DNA of 64,000 nt from Flammulina velutipes (lineage: Eukaryota; Basidiomycota; Agaricomycetes; Agaricales; Physalacriaceae), in NCBI GenBank assembly GCA_011800155.1, contig CM022368.1, forward strand, positions 1,302,001 through 1,366,000, read 5' to 3'. The notes beneath the pieces were generated by a model. The model worked only from the letters and a program-made list of their open reading frames with translations, was not told the DNA's origin and made no database searches. The stretch's first letter is position 1. Each line of letters opens with the position of its first letter. The translations under genes and the position numbers were made by a program. Positions 58,836 to 64,000 of this stretch are shown one piece after another.

Positions 58836-60110
58836 ATGGCCGCTATTCCGTACCGCAACGATCTTCTTGCACCCTACCTTGCTTTGCCCCAAGGTGACAA
58901 GATCCAGGCTGAGTGTATGCTCGCATATCTTTTTTACTCTGGTATAGCCTAATTCGAGTCACCAGATGTCTGGATCGACGGCGATGGTGGAGTTCGTTCC
59001 AAAACCACCGTCAGTCGTCTACAATAAACTCGTACATTCGCTCACACTCTCGTAGACCGTCAGCAAGAAGGTCGTTGACATCGGGGAGCTTCGTATCTGG
59101 GACTTTGACGGTTCATCAACGAACCAGGCTCCCGGAAATGACTCGGATGTTTACCTGCGCCCGGCCGCAATTTTCAAGGATCCCTTCCGTGGTGGCGACA
59201 ACATCCTAGTTCTCGCAGAGACCTACAACAACGATGGCACGCCCAACAGGACCAACTTCCGTCACCACACGAAGAAGGTCATGGATGAGGCCAAGGAGTA
59301 CGTCCCCTGGTTCGGCATTGAGCAGGAGTACACCCTCTTCGACGTCGACGGCAAGCCTTACGGATGGCCCAAAAACGGCTTCCCCGGTCCCCAAGGCCCC
59401 TATTATTGTGGCGCTGGTATGATCGCATTACTCCCCTCATCCTTTCCGTTGCTAACCGGCATCTCCTATTTGTAGGAACTGGCAAAGTTTTCGCCCGCGA
59501 TGTCATTGAAGCCCACTATCGCGCCTGTCTTTACGCCGGCGTCAACATCAGCGGTGTTAACGCTGAGGTGATGCCTTCTCAATGGGAGTACCAGGTCGGA
59601 CCATGTGAGGGTATCTCTATGGGTGACCACCTCTGGATGTCGCGTTACCTCCTCGAGCGTATCACTGAGCAATGGGGCATCAAGGTCTCCTTCCACCCCA
59701 AGCCGCTCCCTGGCGACTGGAATGGTGCCGGCTGCCACACCAACTACTCCACCAAGGCGATGCGGGAGCCCGGAGGAATGCAGGCGATCGAGGCTGCTAT
59801 TGAGAAGATGAGCAAGAGGCATAACGAGCACATCGCTGTTTATGGCGAGGACAACGAGATGCGGTTGACGGGTCGCCATGAGACTGGTCACATCGGTTCT
59901 TTCTCTTCAGGTGTCGCCAACCGTGGTGCCTCCATTCGTGTGCCCCGACATGTCGCTGCACAGGGTTATGGATATCTGGAAGACAGGCGCCCGGCTTCAA
60001 ACATAGGCAAGTCATCTCTAATCTTCTACTATCATGGTTTCTTATGTTTTTCGTCAGATCCTTACCGTGTTACAAGCATCATCGTTGAGACCACTATCCT
60101 CGACAAGTAA
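58836..60110 (+). CDS. GLN1: Glutamine synthetase (eukaryotic type II)
   Basis: Makes glutamine from glutamate, ammonia and ATP in the cytosol. Start [20 protein letters not shown], then [44 protein letters not shown], and [20 protein letters not shown]. Metal-site [22 protein letters not shown]-type segment (here [10 protein letters not shown]), and [30 protein letters not shown]. Then [19 protein letters not shown] and [20 protein letters not shown] (the GEDN latch). The end is [26 protein letters not shown], spliced to [18 protein letters not shown]. About 355 residues, five introns. All substrate and metal motifs are intact. Confidence 0.97.
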
Positions 60111-60390
60111 ACATGCAATTGTAATAGATGTAATATCCTTGGTGGGCACAACACATAATGAGAAGGTTTGTAAACAGGAGTAGTAATTGAATCATGGACA
60201 TTTTACCTCGTTGAATAAACCCCAATTGTGTGGCGGCGATGTGCGGATTTAGCCGCAGTCGATTGACGGTGGCGCCCACAAGCCAAGCCTTATGACACAG
60301 GACAGATGGGGATAGATAAGGAAAATTACAGCATTCAGGTTAAATTGTCTATGCGCCATTCCTGAGTCGTTGGACATGTACATCGAGAAA

Positions 60391-61996
60391 TCAGTCGCTG
60401 TCATACATAACCACGTCGTCGTCGTCAACGCCCCAGTCTGGTGAAGGACTACGTTCTTTCTTTTGCTCTTCGCGGCGAGGTATGCGTGGCACACGAGCAC
60501 CCCCAGCACCGACAGAACCGATTTCGCGAGGTATTGATTTGCCTAATGTCTGGCCAGACCCGAGAGACGTCCAGTTGGAAGCCTGCTGCTCCGGCTCTTG
60601 AGCCTTCCCTTTCCCCTTGTGAGACGAAGACGCTACGGGTGCACCTTGTGACCGTCCAGATAGAGTATGTCCTGAACCACTAAAGGTTGTCGGCTCCTCC
60701 TATTTAGAAGTGTGAGGATGATAGATGATACGAAAAGACCAATTTTGGGCTTACAGACGAAGGATTCGGTGAACTGGGGGTCTCCGTTGTAGAGGGAGGT
60801 GTATAGGGTACTACCTTGAAGCCGAAGAAGAGTTTGCCGAATGGAAGATTGAGTGGCGCAGGAACTTTGGTATCGGCTTCAAGGGAGTTGTTGGAAACTA
60901 TGCGGTGGGCACTGAATCATTGTTAGCATTGACAGACGCATCATGTACTTGAAAAGGATGCTTACTCGGTTCTATAAATCTTGCTGTCGGCTGCTACTGG
61001 CTCGGCCTTGCGGACACTGACACCTTTGCCTTTCGTTTTGCGACCACCAAGAGTCTCTCCACGGCCCTTGAAAACCTCCCACTGATCTCCACCTTTGCTC
61101 ACTGCTGTCGAGCCAGATCCTCCAGCAAAGCCCCCACTTAGCGAAGAGCCCGGGCGAGAGGAACCTGGAGATGACGAATCCAAATCAATCTTTAGCTTTG
61201 AGGCCATGGTGGAGGGAGGCGCCGCTTTGGGTCTCTCGGGTTCGACGTATCCAACTGGCGCGGCGAAATCTACTTCCAGATCTGTGTCGAGGACACATAT
61301 TCCTTCGCCACCAGGTTTTGTTTCCATCACCAACAGTCCAAAAACGATAGAATTATACCAGATTTCGATGATGTCGCCTTGAGTCAATGCTGTGAAGTTA
61401 CGGAGAGCTTGTTCAAGGCTTGAATTACGATGAGCGCAGATCTTGGACACAAGTTTCATACTCACACAGCTTTGGGATCTGAAATCTCGAGGAAATGCAC
61501 GGATTGTGCTTGAAGCTTGACAAGCTTTCCTTTGGGAAGCTCGGCGCCAGTAATGCGAATAGGATCACCTTCATTGAGTCGAAGAGTCTTCATCATCCAT
61601 GGCGGTAGATGGACACAACCTTCCTGGGCAATAAATTCAAGGACTCCAGAGTGCGTGGAAGCAGCGGGGTTGGCGGGGTTGCGGAGCTGAAACATCCAAG
61701 GCGATTCTAGCTCCATGTTGGTGAGATTAGCAAGTGCTGACGGTGGCATTATAACTAAAGGACCATGGCTGTTAGATCTCGAGAATGGCGAGGTGCAGTG
61801 AAACACACTCTTTCCGCCGTAGGTCACGTTCTCTCGTTCGCGTCCTGGAAGCATCGCGGTGCTGTATGCCCGCATATATTCGTCGTACGCAGAGGCTGGT
61901 CGTGGTGCTCCTTGCTGGCCATAGGCGCCAAAGTGACTGTGTCATATTAGTAAATGTGTCTAGTCATGAGCCACAATAATATTACCCTGTGGCCAT
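60391..61996 (-). CDS. UFD1: UFD1, cofactor of the Cdc48 segregase
   Basis: With Npl4 it recruits polyubiquitinated proteins to Cdc48/p97 for extraction and degradation. The short first exon MATG joins by intron to HFGAYGQQGAPRPASAYDEYMRAYS. The double-psi barrel domain follows: AMLPGRERENVTYGGKSV, IMPPSALANLTNMELESPWMF, CVHLPPWMMKTLRLNEGDPI, VKLQAQSVHFLEISDPKAVLE and LRNFTALTQGDIIEIWYNSI. Next come VMETKPGGEGICVLDTDLEVDFAAPVGY, a Ser/Gly-rich linker and RIVSNNSLEADTKVPAP. The C-terminus KLFFGFKVVPY is a Cdc48-binding type segment, followed by an acidic tail DWGVDDDDVVMYDSD. Convergent with glutamine synthetase and divergent from CCT4 (175 bp). Confidence 0.93.
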
Positions 61997-62171
61997 CTGC
62001 TGTAGAAGTCCATTCTTGGGGAAGTATAAGTGAAAGATCGGGCAATAGACATCGATTTACGCACAAAATTCATGATAATGGAGAGAAGATGAGAGTACAA
62101 AGCAAAGGAGATGAACGACGCGCGTCACTCATATTTCGTCACGTTACCCAATTAGTCCTTCCCTTTCCACC

Positions 62172-64000
62172 ATGGCGTCCAATCCATCCTCATCAGCGCA
62201 AGGCATCACCAAAAAACTTTCTGGCGCCAATGCTGCCTTCAATGACAAGGTTGGCTCGTTTCTGATGCTGTGAATAAAACATGACACGCGTTGAATAGGG
62301 TAAACCGATGGAATTGCGGTTATCGAACATGGTCGCTGCAAAAGGTGCTTTGCATTGCATTCGTGAATACTCAGTCTGACACGTTTCTCTCAGCCATTAG
62401 CGATGCCGTCCGGACATCCCTGGGACCAAGAGGAATGGATAAAATGGTACCGTGGTCGAGCGAGCCCTAGATCAGCAAAAAGCTCAGTTGAATCCAGATC
62501 CAAACCTCGAAAGGCGAGACGATTGTCACCAACGATGGCGCCACAATCCTGAAGAGCATACAGGCTCTGCATCCAGCTGCAAAAATGGTACGTCGCCGCG
62601 CTGCACAAAAGTCTCCGTCTTTTGAATAATTTTTTGCAGCTTGTGGATCTTTCTGCCGCTCAGGATATCGAAGCTGGCGATGGCACAACATCTGTCGTTG
62701 TGCTTGCGGGCAGCTTCCTTGGTGCCGCTGAAAGGATGCTGCAGAAGGGCATCCATCCTACCATCATCGCCGAAGCATTCTTCAAGGCATCTGCCAAAGC
62801 TGTCGAGTACCTTACTGAAATGTCTACACCCGTCGACCTCAAAGATCACGCAAGCTTACTACGTGCCGCGAGCACCTCATTAAACTCAAAAGTATGTCAA
62901 GTCTACGTCGAAGATTTCTCCAGGGTTTCTCATATCACACAGATCGTCTCTCAATACTCCTCTACGCTCGCTCCCATAGCCGTTAACGCTGTTATGCGTC
63001 TTGTCAACCCAACTTCATCGAACGTTGATCTTAGGGATATCCGAGTCGTCAAGAAGGTCGGAGGCACAATAGAAGACACAGAACTTATTGAAGGCGTCGT
63101 TCTTAACCAAAACGTCGTGACTGCCGCCGGTGGCCCAACTCGGATAGAAAAGGCAAAGATTGCCATCATTCAATTCCAGCTGAGTGCTCCCAAACCCGAT
63201 GTAAACATATTGTCGACCATCTTTGACCATGGCTCACGCTGCTTTAGATGGACAATACCGTTATCATCAATGACTACCGTCAGATGGACAAGGTCCTCAA
63301 GGAAGGTCGCCAGTACCTCCTCAACATCTGCAAGAAGATCAAAAAGGCTGGTTGCAACGTTCTCTTGATCCAAAAGTCTATCCTCCGAGATGCTGTAGAC
63401 GACACATCGCTCAACTTCTTGAAGAGGCTCGGCATTCTCGCTGTCAAAGACGTAGAACGGGATGAAATTCAGTTCCTTTCCAAGAGCATGGGATGCAAAC
63501 CTGTGGCGGACATTGAAGCGTTTACTGAGGACAAGTTGGGCTATGCTGATCTTGTGGAAGAGTCTTCAAGCTCTGGTGCTAAAGTGGTGAAGATAACCGG
63601 AATTAGAAATCGTGGACCAACTGTTTCAATCCTCGCAATGGGTGCGAACAGCCTTGTGGTGGAGGAGTGTGAGAGGAGCATACATGACGCCCTCTGCGTT
63701 GTGCGCTGCCTTGTCAAGAAACGGTGAGTTCTTCATCCAAAATCTGAACAATTTCTGACTCCTCTTCAGAGCCCTCATAGGCGGAGGAGGTGCCCCGGAA
63801 ATTCACGTATCCAGACTCTTAGCTCAATACTCGCAATCTCTCAAGGGAATGGAGGCCTTCTGCTTCCAAGCATATGCAGACGCGTTGGAGGTGATACCCA
63901 CGACTCTGGCGGAGAATGCTGGCCTCAACCCCATCGCAATCGTGACTGAGCTGCGCAACCGACATGCCCTAGGCGAGAGGAATGCCGGTATCAACGTTCG
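62172..64000 (+). CDS. CCT4: CCT4, delta subunit of the TRiC/CCT chaperonin, 3' end beyond window
   Basis: Subunit of the cytosolic ring that folds actin and tubulin. The ATG is in a strong context (CACCATGGCG). [18 protein letters not shown] is followed by [32 protein letters not shown] (ATP-binding), [16 protein letters not shown], and [20 protein letters not shown], the catalytic GDGTTS. Then [71 protein letters not shown], and [19 protein letters not shown]. The last parts seen are [18 protein letters not shown] [29 protein letters not shown], and [22 protein letters not shown]; the protein is cut at about residue 490 of an expected 530. Six or more introns within the window. Confidence 0.95.

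Overview
The window is nuclear DNA of a filamentous basidiomycete, most likely an Agaricomycete. Genes are split by many introns of about 45-60 nt with GT..AG ends. Intergenic gaps are short, both strands are used equally, and every recognisable protein is fungal in type (Zn2Cys6 regulator, ATG15, carboxypeptidase Y, NPR2, URB2, UTP21). No virus, plasmid, CRISPR array, rRNA or tRNA gene and no intact transposon was seen. Thirty-three protein-coding genes are supported. The first (SelO) runs off the left edge and the last (CCT4) off the right edge.

Layout. 0-5.6 kb: SelO pseudokinase, a CUL4-like cullin and APS kinase, all minus. 5.8-14.2 kb: a Zn2Cys6 regulator, a SAC/hSac2 phosphoinositide phosphatase and urate oxidase, all minus. 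14.4-24.3 kb: class II eIF4E, a WD40 protein, a FluG-type glutamine synthetase-like enzyme with a repeat-filled intron, a START-like (DUF3074) protein, mitochondrial bL27, SKP1 and the mRNA capping guanylyltransferase. 24.3-27.5 kb is the gene-poor part: one unrecognised protein plus about 1.9 kb without a convincing gene but with three ACGCGT boxes in 28 bp. 27.5-37.2 kb: guanine deaminase, ATG15 lipase, mitochondrial ABC transporter ATM1, a lactonase-fold protein and carboxypeptidase Y. 37.3-50.6 kb: URB2, a DUF262 protein, UBA3, SDHAF1, SRP receptor beta and UTP21. 50.6-64 kb: a Tim17-like membrane protein, NPR2, OGG1, N-myristoyltransferase, AP-1 sigma, glutamine synthetase, UFD1 and CCT4.

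Functional themes. Ubiquitin/NEDD8: a cullin, SKP1, the NEDD8 E1 subunit UBA3 and UFD1. Nitrogen and purine use: guanine deaminase, urate oxidase, glutamine synthetase, a glutamine synthetase relative and NPR2. Ribosome making: URB2 and UTP21. Mitochondrial upkeep: bL27m, ATM1, SDHAF1 and a Tim17-like protein. These look like ordinary housekeeping genes scattered in a compact fungal chromosome, not a dedicated cluster. Many neighbours are divergent pairs separated by 50-200 bp, so shared promoters are common.

I did not find a convincing new multi-gene system. The observations most worth checking are the repeat-bearing intron of the FluG-type gene, the possible dual start of OGG1 overlapping NPR2, the ACGCGT cluster, a urate oxidase without a visible peroxisomal signal, and GC-AG introns in two metabolic genes. 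Exon limits were read by eye from splice consensus and family alignment from memory; no search or expression data were available.
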